From: Tamlana sp. 2_MG-2023 | Lineage (GTDB): Bacteria; Bacteroidota; Bacteroidia; Flavobacteriales; Flavobacteriaceae | Direction: 5' to 3' | Assembly (NCBI RefSeq): GCF_030548465.1 | Contig: NZ_JAUOSF010000006.1 | Location: forward strand, 124,001-188,000 | DNA: 64,000 bases | Part shown: piece by piece, positions 34,835-42,610 of the stretch | How positions within the stretch are numbered: the stretch's first letter is position 1 | How the letters are laid out: the number at the start of each line of letters is the position of its first letter | Translations under genes and position numbers: made by a program | Notes under the pieces: generated by a model | Told to the model about the DNA's origin: nothing | Seen by the model: only the letters and a program-made list of their open reading frames with translations | The model's database searches: none

Positions 34835-35647
34835 ATGATAAATCAAATAGAAAAAACAACAACATATTTAATAGATAAAGGCTTCGACAAGCCTGAAATC
34901 GGTATTATTCTGGGCACGGGCTTAGGGCAGCTTATTGATGAAATAGAGATTATTAAGGAAATTAGTTATAATCATATTCCCTATTTCCCAACGGCAACCG
35001 TAGAATTCCATAAAGGAAAATTAATTTTTGGCTTGTTAGAAGGAAAAAAAGTTGTGATTATGCAGGGGCGCTTTCATTTGTATGAAGGTTACACACTACA
35101 GGATGTTACCTACCCGGTTCGCATTATGGAAAAACTAGGCATTCACACTTTATTAGTTTCTAATGCTGCAGGTGCTATTAATTTAGATTTCAAAAAAGGA
35201 GAGATTATGCTTATTGAAGACCATATTAATTTGCAAGGGGGCTCTCCCCTAGCCTTTAATGGTGTTGAAAAAATGGGTGAGCGTTTTGTGGATATGAGCG
35301 CACCTTATGATGCAGAAATCAATGAAAAATTTAAAAATATCGCCAAAGCCCATAACATTAATTTACACAACGGCGTGTACGCTAGTGTGGTAGGTCCACA
35401 ACTGGAAACCCGCGCTGAATACCGCATGCTTAAAATCATAGGTGCCGATGCCGTAGGGATGAGTACCGTTCCAGAGATTATCGTAGCCAACCATTTAAAA
35501 TTAAAAGTGGCTGCTGTGTCAGTTTTAACAGATGAATGCGACCCAGACAATCTGGAACCTGTAAATATTGAAGAGATTATTGCCATGGCTCACAAAGCTG
35601 AACCGGTGATGATTACTTTGTTTAAGGAACTTATAAAAAGTTTATAG
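34835..35647 (+). CDS. Purine nucleoside phosphorylase
   Basis: A 270-residue trimeric PNP-type enzyme that splits purine nucleosides with phosphate. IILGTGLGQLIDE, the phosphate-binding MQGRFHLYEGY, SNAAGAINLDFKKGE and GPQLETRAEYRML...ADAVGMSTVPE are all present. In an arsenosugar cluster it is placed to remove adenine from the adenosyl-arsenic intermediate made by ArsS, leaving the arsenical ribose. That role is inferred from context; general purine salvage is the alternative. Confidence 0.92.
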   Translation: MINQIEKTTTYLIDKGFDKPEIGIILGTGLGQLIDEIEIIKEISYNHIPYFPTATVEFHKGKLIFGLLEGKKVVIMQGRFHLYEGYTLQDVTYPVRIMEKLGIHTLLVSNAAGAINLDFKKGEIMLIEDHINLQGGSPLAFNGVEKMGERFVDMSAPYDAEINEKFKNIAKAHNINLHNGVYASVVGPQLETRAEYRMLKIIGADAVGMSTVPEIIVANHLKLKVAAVSVLTDECDPDNLEPVNIEEIIAMAHKAEPVMITLFKELIKSL

Positions 35648-35674
35648 AATACGATATCATAAAACTTTCACTGC

Positions 35675-35703
35675 GTCATGTCGAACTTGATTCGGCATCT
35701 CAT
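35675..35703. repeat. Dispersed GTCATGTCGAACTTG-type repeat
   Basis: The unit begins GTCATGTCGAACTTGATTCG and ends CATCTCAT. A relative, GTCACGCCGAATTCATTTCA then GCATCTC, lies at 56503-56529, with an opposite-strand partner just before it. The 216-base gap here (35648-35863) holds this unit, an A/T-rich stretch and a REP-like hairpin. Confidence 0.6.
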
Positions 35704-35833
35704 TAATTTTGAAAGCAAAAAACTTATGATTAAGCCTCTGAAATCTAAAATTCAACACAACTCTCTAGATTTGAGGTGAACATATTCTATTATGTTTTTT
35801 TACAGAAATTTGAAATAATCAACTTAAAACCAA

Positions 35834-35856
35834 GAGATTCCCACTTTCATGGGAAT
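35834..35856. repeat. REP-like hairpin, copy 2 (inverted, covariant)
   Basis: GAG then ATTCCCA-CTTTCA-TGGGAAT. It is the reverse orientation of copies 1 and 3 with paired changes in both arms (TG to CA and CA to TG), so pairing is kept. It lies eight bases before the arsM ATG. Confidence 0.72.
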
Positions 35857-35863
35857 GTAAATT

Positions 35864-36832
35864 ATGAGCTACCTAGAAACCACACACGATGTTTATAAAG
35901 AAGCCGCACTAACGCCAGACGTTGGCTTGTGCTGCACTACGAATCCGATTTGGGAATTACCGGGATTAAAAATTCCGAAAATCATGCAAGAGATGAATTA
36001 CGGCTGTGGCACCACGGTACATGCCCGCGATTTAACCAATAATCCAAAAATGCTTTACGTTGGTGTAGGCGGCGGTATGGAACTCTTACAGTTCTCGTAT
36101 TTCAATCGTCAAAAACATGGCGTTATTGGTATTGATGTCGTTGATGAAATGCTTGAAGCTTCAAGAAAAAACTTCATTGAGGCTGAAGCCCAAAACCCTT
36201 GGTTTAAAAGTGAATTCGTTGACCTTAAAAAAGGTGATGCCATGAATCTTCCGGTGGAAGACAACAGCATTGATGTGGCGGCACAAAACTGCCTTTTTAA
36301 TATTTTTAAAGCTGAAGATTTAAAGAAAGCCATTGCTGAAATGTACCGCGTTTTAAAACCTCACGGTAAATTAGTTATGAGCGACCCGACTTGCGAACAA
36401 CCGATGAATGATGCCTTACGCAATGACGAACGCTTACGTGCTTTATGCCTTAGCGGAAGCTTACCAATTGCCGAATACGTTAAAGCACTTACCGATGCTG
36501 GTTTTGGCACTATTGAAATTCGCGCTAGAAAACCTTATAGAATTTTAGATCCTAAAAATTATCCTACGGAAGAATTAATTTACATCGAATCGATTGAAGT
36601 TGCTGCCATTAAAGACCCCATGCCAGAAGATGGCCCATGTGTTTTTACTGGAAAAGCTGCTATTTATTATGGTGAAGACGATTATTTTGATGATAAAAAA
36701 GGACATGTTTTATTGAAAAATCAGCCCTTAGCTATTTGTGATAAAACCGCTGGAGCTTTAGCCGATTTAGATCGTGATGATATTTATATTAGTAAATCGA
36801 CTTACCACTATGATGGAGGTGGTTGTTGCTAA
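35864..36832 (+). CDS. arsM: Arsenite methyltransferase ArsM (arsenosugar type)
   Basis: A 322-residue SAM methyltransferase that methylates trivalent arsenic. GLCCTTNP (Cys23, Cys24) and NYGCGTT (Cys48) supply thiols that could bind As(III); the SAM loop is VGVGGGMELLQFS, followed by GIDVVDEML and NCLFNIFKAEDL. The protein ends GGGCC, a further Cys pair. It provides the methylated substrate for ArsS. Its stop codon runs into a third REP-like hairpin. It is separated from the next cluster gene by an inserted RAYT transposase. Confidence 0.93.
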   Translation: MSYLETTHDVYKEAALTPDVGLCCTTNPIWELPGLKIPKIMQEMNYGCGTTVHARDLTNNPKMLYVGVGGGMELLQFSYFNRQKHGVIGIDVVDEMLEASRKNFIEAEAQNPWFKSEFVDLKKGDAMNLPVEDNSIDVAAQNCLFNIFKAEDLKKAIAEMYRVLKPHGKLVMSDPTCEQPMNDALRNDERLRALCLSGSLPIAEYVKALTDAGFGTIEIRARKPYRILDPKNYPTEELIYIESIEVAAIKDPMPEDGPCVFTGKAAIYYGEDDYFDDKKGHVLLKNQPLAICDKTAGALADLDRDDIYISKSTYHYDGGGCC

Positions 36833-36854
36833 TTCCTGCGAAAGCAGGAATCTC
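36832..36854. repeat. REP-like hairpin, copy 3
   Basis: ATTCCTG-CGAAAG-CAGGAAT then CTC, starting on the last base of the arsM stop codon. The bases before it (GTTGTTGC) also match those before copy 1. Confidence 0.8.
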
Positions 36855-36940
36855 GTGAATTAGACCTAAAAGGTTAATTCAAGTGATATGAAAAACTATA
36901 GTTCTTAACCGATTTTAGTTTGAATTTTAGATATTTACTA

Positions 36941-36973
36941 AGACCCTTCAGGTTTTTAAAACCTGAAGGGTCT
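36941..36973. repeat. Left flanking hairpin of the RAYT unit
   Basis: AGACCCTTCAGGTTT-TTA-AAACCTGAAGGGTCT, a perfect 15-bp stem with a three-base loop. The arms are identical to those of the hairpin at 37595-37627. Confidence 0.92.
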
Positions 36974-37009
36974 ACCAACCAAAAAAACATAATATTTATT
37001 ATAGAAAAT

Positions 37010-37573
37010 ATGCAAACAGAAAAGTTAGTAGCAGGACATTATTATCATATTTACAATCGTGGAAATAACGGCCAAAATATTTTCATAGAAGCTATTAACT
37101 ACTCCTATTTTCTAGATTTAATCAAAAGACACTTACTTCCGGACTTCAAAATTTTAAGCTTTTGTCTTTTACCTAATCATTTTCATCTGTTATTAAAAAT
37201 TAATGAAGACTGCCCTAATCCTTCTCAAAATTTATCAAACCTATTTAATGCGTATACAAAAGGGATTAATAAGAAATATGACAGAACTGGAAGCCTTTTA
37301 GAAAAGCCCTTTAAAAGAATTTGTATTTTAAATGAAGCATATCTTAGAACTTTGATTTTATATATTCACTTGAATCCCGAGCATCACCAAATTCACAACA
37401 ATTTTAGCACATATAAATATTCATCGTACCAATCTATAATATCACAAGCCAAAACAAACCTTCAAAGAGAAGAGGTCATCAATCTATTTGATGATATAAA
37501 TAACTTTAAAGAAACACATCTTCAAAAAAAAGTAATTATTAATATTGAAAACGAAAATTTAATTCTGGAGTAA
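37010..37573 (+). CDS. REP-associated tyrosine transposase (RAYT)
   Basis: A 187-residue Y1-transposase-family protein of the RAYT (TnpA-REP) group, which acts on hairpin REP sequences as single-stranded DNA. GHYYHIYNRGNNGQNIF is the family N-terminus; LPNHFHLLLKI has the HUH metal pair (His57, His59); Tyr140 in YSSYQS is the likely nucleophile. ATG at 37010 is used; an upstream in-frame start would run through the left hairpin. Identical hairpins lie 36 bases upstream and 21 bases downstream. It appears intact and sits inside the arsenosugar cluster. Confidence 0.9.
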   Translation: MQTEKLVAGHYYHIYNRGNNGQNIFIEAINYSYFLDLIKRHLLPDFKILSFCLLPNHFHLLLKINEDCPNPSQNLSNLFNAYTKGINKKYDRTGSLLEKPFKRICILNEAYLRTLILYIHLNPEHHQIHNNFSTYKYSSYQSIISQAKTNLQREEVINLFDDINNFKETHLQKKVIINIENENLILE

Positions 37574-37594
37574 AAACTTCTAGTTTAGAAATTA

Positions 37595-37627
37595 AGACCC
37601 TTCAGGTTTTAGAAACCTGAAGGGTCT
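37595..37627. repeat. Right flanking hairpin of the RAYT unit
   Basis: AGACCCTTCAGGTTT-TAG-AAACCTGAAGGGTCT, the same 15-bp arms as the left copy and only the loop changed, in direct orientation. It ends 13 bases before the next gene. Confidence 0.92.
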
Positions 37628-37640
37628 GCGGGAATAAGGA

Positions 37641-38537
37641 ATGGAAAAATATTTAGACCTCATAAAAAAAGCCTATTCGGGTTACTGGAATTACCTCAAA
37701 CATGAGGTGCAATTCCCTAGTAATTGGGATAACTATTTTTATGGTTTAATCATTATTTCCCTACTTGTTTGGGGGCTAGAAATTATATTTCCTTGGCGGA
37801 AAAACCAATCGATTTTTAGGAAAGACTTTTGGCTAGATACCTTCTACATGTTCTTTAATTTCTTTCTTCTGAACCTTATCATATTAATCGCACTTTCAAA
37901 CACCGCCGCTGAAATTTTGAACGATGCCTTAAACGTTTTTGGTTTATCACTTTCTAGTTTTCAGCTTTTTGATGTGAACCAATTACCTACATGGTTGGGC
38001 TTATTGGTCTTTTTCTTGGTTTCAGATTTTGTACAATGGAACACGCATCGACTTTTGCACCGCGTGCCCTGGCTGTGGAATTTCCATAAAGTCCACCACT
38101 CGGTTAAAGAAATGGGCTTTGCAGCACACTTACGCTACCACTGGATGGAACCCATTGTTTACAAATCCTTACTTTATATTCCGCTAGCCATTATTGGCAA
38201 CTACAGTTCTAAAGACGTGGCTTTTGTTTACTTTTTCAGTATTGTTATTGGGCATTTAAACCATGCCAATTTAGGTTGGGATTACGGTGTGCTAAAATAT
38301 ATTTTCAACAACCCGAAAATGCACATTTGGCACCATGCAAAAGCCTTACCAAAACATCTGAAATACGGCATGAACTACGGACTCACATTCAGCTTTTGGG
38401 ATTATATTTTCAAAACAGATTATATTCCGCATAGCGGAAAAGACATTGAGCTGGGTTTTGACGGCGATGAAAACTTTCCGCAAGATTTTTTCAAACAGGA
38501 AATGTACCCCGCAGGTACTAAAACCTCAAAAGATTAA
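37641..38537 (+). CDS. Sterol desaturase / fatty acid hydroxylase family membrane protein
   Basis: A 298-residue integral membrane di-iron oxygenase family protein. Three to five hydrophobic helices precede His clusters HRLLH, HKVHH, HLNHAN and HIWHH...KHLKYG that would bind two irons. Substrate of this branch is unknown; members act on sterols, fatty acids or carotenoids. Its place between arsM and DUF547/TIGR04283 suggests a hydroxylation in arsenolipid or arsenosugar-lipid formation, which is speculative. Six bases before the DUF547 gene. Confidence 0.85.
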   Translation: MEKYLDLIKKAYSGYWNYLKHEVQFPSNWDNYFYGLIIISLLVWGLEIIFPWRKNQSIFRKDFWLDTFYMFFNFFLLNLIILIALSNTAAEILNDALNVFGLSLSSFQLFDVNQLPTWLGLLVFFLVSDFVQWNTHRLLHRVPWLWNFHKVHHSVKEMGFAAHLRYHWMEPIVYKSLLYIPLAIIGNYSSKDVAFVYFFSIVIGHLNHANLGWDYGVLKYIFNNPKMHIWHHAKALPKHLKYGMNYGLTFSFWDYIFKTDYIPHSGKDIELGFDGDENFPQDFFKQEMYPAGTKTSKD

Positions 38538-38542
38538 CCATT

Positions 38543-39316
38543 ATGAAAAGCCTTTTATTCTTAATTATTAGTTTTTTGCTACTTGGCACATTTCAGCTTC
38601 GCGCCTACAATGTCATAATAGAGATGAACACAAACATTACGACTGCAGATTCAATTTCAACAAAAACACAAGAACCGTTTAACCATCAATTGTGGGATGA
38701 CTTACTTCAAAAACACGTTTCTAACGACGGAAAAGTAAATTACAAAGGCTTTTTAGCCGATAAAAAACGACTTAATCAATACATTTCAAAATTATCTAAA
38801 AACACACCAAAATCCACTTGGAGCAAAGCAGAAAAACTCGCTTACTGGATTAATGCTTACAACGCCTTAACAGTTGATTTAATTGTTAGAAACTATCCCA
38901 TAAGGAGTATAAAAGACATCAAAAATCCTTGGAAACAGAGACTTTGGACACTCGGCGACACCACATATGATCTTCACGATATTGAACATGAAATTTTAAG
39001 AAAAATGAATGAACCTCGCATCCATTTTGCGATTGTTTGCGCTGCTGTTTCTTGTCCGATTCTACAAAACAAAGCTTTTACCGCATCAAATTTAGAGCTT
39101 CAGTTAGACCAAGCTGCTAGAACTTTTATAAATGATTCCGCAAAAAATAGCATCTCAAAAGAGCAGTTAGAACTATCTAAAATCTTTCAATGGTTTACTA
39201 AAGATTTTAAACACGGTAGTTCTTTAATTGATTATCTCAACCAATTTTCGAACGTACACATTTCCGCGAAAGCGAAAACCCATTATAAAGATTATATTTG
39301 GGACCTCAATGAGTAG
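38543..39316 (+). CDS. DUF547 domain protein, exported
   Basis: A 257-residue protein with an N-terminal hydrophobic signal (about 1-21). DUF547 segments include LAYWINAYNALTVDLIVRNYP, then DIEHEILR and HFAIVCAAVSCPIL, with a conserved Cys-Pro. The domain's activity is not established. It overlaps the TIGR04283 glycosyltransferase gene by eight bases, a pairing that supports joint function. One copy of the recurrent GC-rich 14-mer lies in its 3' end. Confidence 0.85.
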   Translation: MKSLLFLIISFLLLGTFQLRAYNVIIEMNTNITTADSISTKTQEPFNHQLWDDLLQKHVSNDGKVNYKGFLADKKRLNQYISKLSKNTPKSTWSKAEKLAYWINAYNALTVDLIVRNYPIRSIKDIKNPWKQRLWTLGDTTYDLHDIEHEILRKMNEPRIHFAIVCAAVSCPILQNKAFTASNLELQLDQAARTFINDSAKNSISKEQLELSKIFQWFTKDFKHGSSLIDYLNQFSNVHISAKAKTHYKDYIWDLNE

Positions 39317-40013
39317 TCAAATTTCCATAATCATCCCGGTTTTAAACGAAGCACCTTTTATTAGAAAGCTATTAGAGCATCTTTTAGATAACGCTTCCGC
39401 GGAAAATATTACTGAAATTTTAGTTGTTGATGGTGGAAGCACCGATGAAACACCACAAATTGTTCAAGCTTTTTCTGAAGGTCCTATCACGTATTTACAC
39501 TCGGAAAAAGGACGTGCCAAACAAATGAATTTTGGCGCTAAACAAGCCAATGGAGACATCCTCTATTTTCTTCACGCCGATTCCTTCCCGCCGAAATATT
39601 TTGATACATTCATTTTAGCTGAAGTACAAAAAGGCCATGAGGCTGGCTGTTTCAGAATGCAATTTGACAGCCAACATTGGTGGTTAAAATTAGCAAGTTG
39701 GCTTACGCAATTTTCATGGCGCGCCTGTCGAGGTGGCGACCAAAGTCAGTTTATAACCAAATCACTATTCCGCGACATTGGAGGTTTTGACGAACGCTAT
39801 ATTATCTATGAAGATAACATGTTAATTAACGCACTCTACGCCCGAAAGCAATTTGTTGTAATTAATAAAAAACTGCAAACATCGGCCCGATGTTATGAAG
39901 AACATGGCGTTTGGAAAATACAGTACATCTACTGGAGTGTTTACGTAAAAAAATGGTTTGGCGCTTCGGCCGAAGAACTTCACCAGTTTTATTTAAGTCG
40001 TGTTGCTAGGTAA
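39309..40013 (+). CDS. TIGR04283-type family 2 glycosyltransferase of arsenosugar synthesis
   Basis: A 234-residue GT-A transferase. SIIIPVLNEAPFIRKLLEHL opens the fold, VVDGGSTDET is the nucleotide site, ILYFLHADSFPP the DxD-type motif, and RACRGGDQSQFITKSLF a family hallmark. ATG at 39309 (MSSQISIIIP) is chosen; the longer form would add 27 residues that are translated from the DUF547 end in another frame. Family membership follows co-occurrence with arsS; donor and acceptor unknown. Confidence 0.87.
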   Translation: MSSQISIIIPVLNEAPFIRKLLEHLLDNASAENITEILVVDGGSTDETPQIVQAFSEGPITYLHSEKGRAKQMNFGAKQANGDILYFLHADSFPPKYFDTFILAEVQKGHEAGCFRMQFDSQHWWLKLASWLTQFSWRACRGGDQSQFITKSLFRDIGGFDERYIIYEDNMLINALYARKQFVVINKKLQTSARCYEEHGVWKIQYIYWSVYVKKWFGASAEELHQFYLSRVAR

Positions 40014-40195
40014 TTCGCAATAGAAACTTCTTATTTATTACAACATTTCTTGTTAGCTCATCAACTTGATTCATCATCAGCAAGGAGTCTGAAATGTTAA
40101 AAAACCTACAAAAGAGCCTTAACAAAACACTAAATGTTACAAATGTGTTTGTTAATCGTTATACATTTAGAGCATCAAACATCCAACAGAACCAC

Positions 40196-41710
40196 ATGAA
40201 AAAATTTTTACTCGTTTTTATTTTTAGTTCATTATGCATTCAAGCTCAAGAATCTATTCAAGCTAAATTATTAGATTCTATTTCAAAAGAACCCATTCCT
40301 TACGCCACTATATCTATAAACGAAAATTCGGGCGTGATTAGTAATGAAAATGGCGATTTCTCAATATACTTAACCGAGAAGACATCAAAAACCGATTCGC
40401 TAAAAATTAGATCTTTAGGCTATGAAACCAAACAGTTTTTAATTGAAGCCTTTCAAGATTCTATAGTGTTTCTAAATCAAACCTCTATCGAACTTGATGA
40501 AGTTATGGTTTCAAATAAAAATTATTCTACTGAAGAAATTATTGAAAAAATAAACGAAAATTTAGAAGAAAACTACAACCGTACGCCCATTAAAAGCCGC
40601 CTTTTTTATCGATCATCTAACTTTAACCGTGTCACAAAAAGTGATGTTGACATCAAAAAAACGAGTATTCCAGAACTTAATCAGCAGTTTATTGATAGCG
40701 TCGTTACAGCCATGCCAAAAGAAGCCGATGATCACACTGAAATATTAGCTGATATCTACGGCAAATCTGGCCTAGAAGATTCGCAAAAGTTAGATATCAT
40801 TAAAGCTTCTCATTTATATGATAAAAGCAATGAAGTTACTTTCGAGTTTTACGAAGAAAAGTTTAATAACATAATTAAAAAACACGTCAAAAGAGATTCC
40901 TATTTCAAAATAAAATCAGGCTTTTTCGGAACAAAACAAGATATAGATTCGACATTTTTCAATGAGCTCGATAACGATAAAGGTAGCCAAACAGAAGCCA
41001 TGCTTGAAGCAGAAAAGAAAAAAGAAAAAGAACGAAAAGCTGATTTTTTAAAGTACCGAAAATCGGCCATATCTGACATTCAAAATAACAGTTTTGTTTT
41101 TGAAGATAGCGACTTCAATTTTCTCGAAAAATCTAACCGCTACGAATTTAAACTCGAAGACTATAGTTTCTTAAACGATGAATTTGTTTATAAAATCAGC
41201 TTTAAACCCAAGCGTAGTGAAGATTACAAAGGCGTTATTTATGTAAGCACCGATGACTTTGCCATAATAAGGTTAGATTATGAAAACGTAAACCCCTTAA
41301 AAAAATTCAGCATGTTCGGGGTGTCTTATAAACATTACCATAAAAAAGGCACGATTATATATGCTAAAAACAGCCTTGGCACTTACGATTTAAGATATGC
41401 CGATGTAGAAAATGGTACGATATTCGAAATTGAGCGTCCCTTAAAAATCATAGAAAAAAATAAAAACACTAGAGGTAGAAGAAAGCAAAACGAATTATCT
41501 TCTGACATTCATTTTAAAGTTGGAAACACTGAAAAAAACGAATTAATCGTGTTTGAAAACGAAGTCATTTCAGAAGCTGAATTTGATGCATTCACCGAAA
41601 AACCTGATGTAAAACCAGTTTACCTCCCTAAATACGACCCCGAATTCTGGAAAGGTTACAATGTTATAGAACCCAACCAAGCTATAAAAGATTTTAAAAG
41701 TCTCGAATAA
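40196..41710 (+). CDS. Carboxypeptidase-regulatory-like domain protein, exported
   Basis: A 504-residue protein with a signal peptide (MKKFLLVFIFSSLCIQAQ). Residues about 20-110 form a CarboxypepD_reg-like beta-sandwich (DSISKEPIPYATISINENSG), common at the start of Bacteroidota surface proteins. The rest is charged, with a Lys/Glu helix near 270-290, and has no transmembrane barrel plug or recognised enzyme motif. ATG at 40196 gives the clean signal; an upstream in-frame start adds 34 unlikely residues. Role unknown; the 182-base gap before it holds no strong signal. Confidence 0.75.
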   Translation: MKKFLLVFIFSSLCIQAQESIQAKLLDSISKEPIPYATISINENSGVISNENGDFSIYLTEKTSKTDSLKIRSLGYETKQFLIEAFQDSIVFLNQTSIELDEVMVSNKNYSTEEIIEKINENLEENYNRTPIKSRLFYRSSNFNRVTKSDVDIKKTSIPELNQQFIDSVVTAMPKEADDHTEILADIYGKSGLEDSQKLDIIKASHLYDKSNEVTFEFYEEKFNNIIKKHVKRDSYFKIKSGFFGTKQDIDSTFFNELDNDKGSQTEAMLEAEKKKEKERKADFLKYRKSAISDIQNNSFVFEDSDFNFLEKSNRYEFKLEDYSFLNDEFVYKISFKPKRSEDYKGVIYVSTDDFAIIRLDYENVNPLKKFSMFGVSYKHYHKKGTIIYAKNSLGTYDLRYADVENGTIFEIERPLKIIEKNKNTRGRRKQNELSSDIHFKVGNTEKNELIVFENEVISEAEFDAFTEKPDVKPVYLPKYDPEFWKGYNVIEPNQAIKDFKSLE

Positions 41711-41715
41711 GAGAT

Positions 41716-42447
41716 TTAGCTTTTATTTCTGCCGGTTTCGTTAGGGTATAAGTCTGGCAAATTATCACTTTGCACAAACTCCTTAGTATCGACGTTCATA
41801 GCGGTTACACGACCTTTAAAAGCTGCACCGGTATCAATATTCCAAATATTCATGGCATTCATAGGTACTTCAACACCAAAATTTGTGGTTGGCGTATGCC
41901 CTATGTAAACTTCTTTGTAAAACTTTAAACGTTTCGGGTAAATGACATCATTTTCATCAATATCAGTTTTCATCGTTAAAGCCATTTCCCATAAGGTACG
42001 GTCTAAATAAAAATAACGCTGATCAAGCTCATGCTCAATACCTTTCACTGACGTAAACCCAGCATGCAAAAACAAACGGTTTTCATCATCTAAATGATAC
42101 AACGGCATACTTTCAAAAAAGGCTAAATGTGCTTTTTTATCTTCTTCAGAAAACCCACTATAACTTTCCATAGTTTCCTTGCCGCCGTGCATGTACCAGG
42201 TTTGGTTCACTTCACCAGAACGTAACCATTCTTCAGTCCAAACATCATGATTTCCTTTAATGCACACGCAATTCACTTTTTGAGAAAGCTCAATTAAAAG
42301 TTGAACAACTTGAGCTGCTTCACTCCATCCGTCAACATAATCGCCAACAAAAATAAGTTTGTCTTCGTCTTTAACTTCAACTTTATTCAGGACTTGAGTT
42401 AGTGCTCTTAAGCCACCATGAATGTCTCCAATTGCAATTGTGCGCAT
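41716..42447 (-). CDS. Calcineurin-like metallophosphoesterase (Ser/Thr phosphatase type)
   Basis: A 243-residue cytosolic phosphatase of the PPP/ApaH-like group. GDIHGG, GDYVDG, GNHDVW and HAGF are the metal-binding motifs in order, with GHTP near residue 195. It probably removes phosphate from Ser/Thr or acts on dinucleotide polyphosphates. The start at 42447 (MRTIAIGD) matches the family; an ATG seven codons upstream is possible. It is the only minus-strand gene between 30.8 and 49.4 kb. Confidence 0.88.
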   Translation of the reverse strand: MRTIAIGDIHGGLRALTQVLNKVEVKDEDKLIFVGDYVDGWSEAAQVVQLLIELSQKVNCVCIKGNHDVWTEEWLRSGEVNQTWYMHGGKETMESYSGFSEEDKKAHLAFFESMPLYHLDDENRLFLHAGFTSVKGIEHELDQRYFYLDRTLWEMALTMKTDIDENDVIYPKRLKFYKEVYIGHTPTTNFGVEVPMNAMNIWNIDTGAAFKGRVTAMNVDTKEFVQSDNLPDLYPNETGRNKS

Positions 42448-42610
42448 CATAAAATCTATTTTCAGCAAAACTAAAGGTTTCTGATAAGAATATTAAATGG
42501 GTTAGTTAAGTAATTATTATTATTTATAAGAAAAGTTCAACTAAATGACATTCTGCTGTTAAGTTATTATCTTTAACTACGACCCAATACAACATAATCT
42601 AAAAAAATCC

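Noticed and set aside
36941-37627. CRISPR-like direct repeat pair
   Set aside because: Only two copies, each a palindrome, separated by a transposase gene; this is a RAYT unit, not a CRISPR array.
39228-39308. Upstream start for the TIGR04283 transferase
   Set aside because: The 27 added residues come from the DUF547 gene's end in another frame, and the family begins at SIIIPVLNE.
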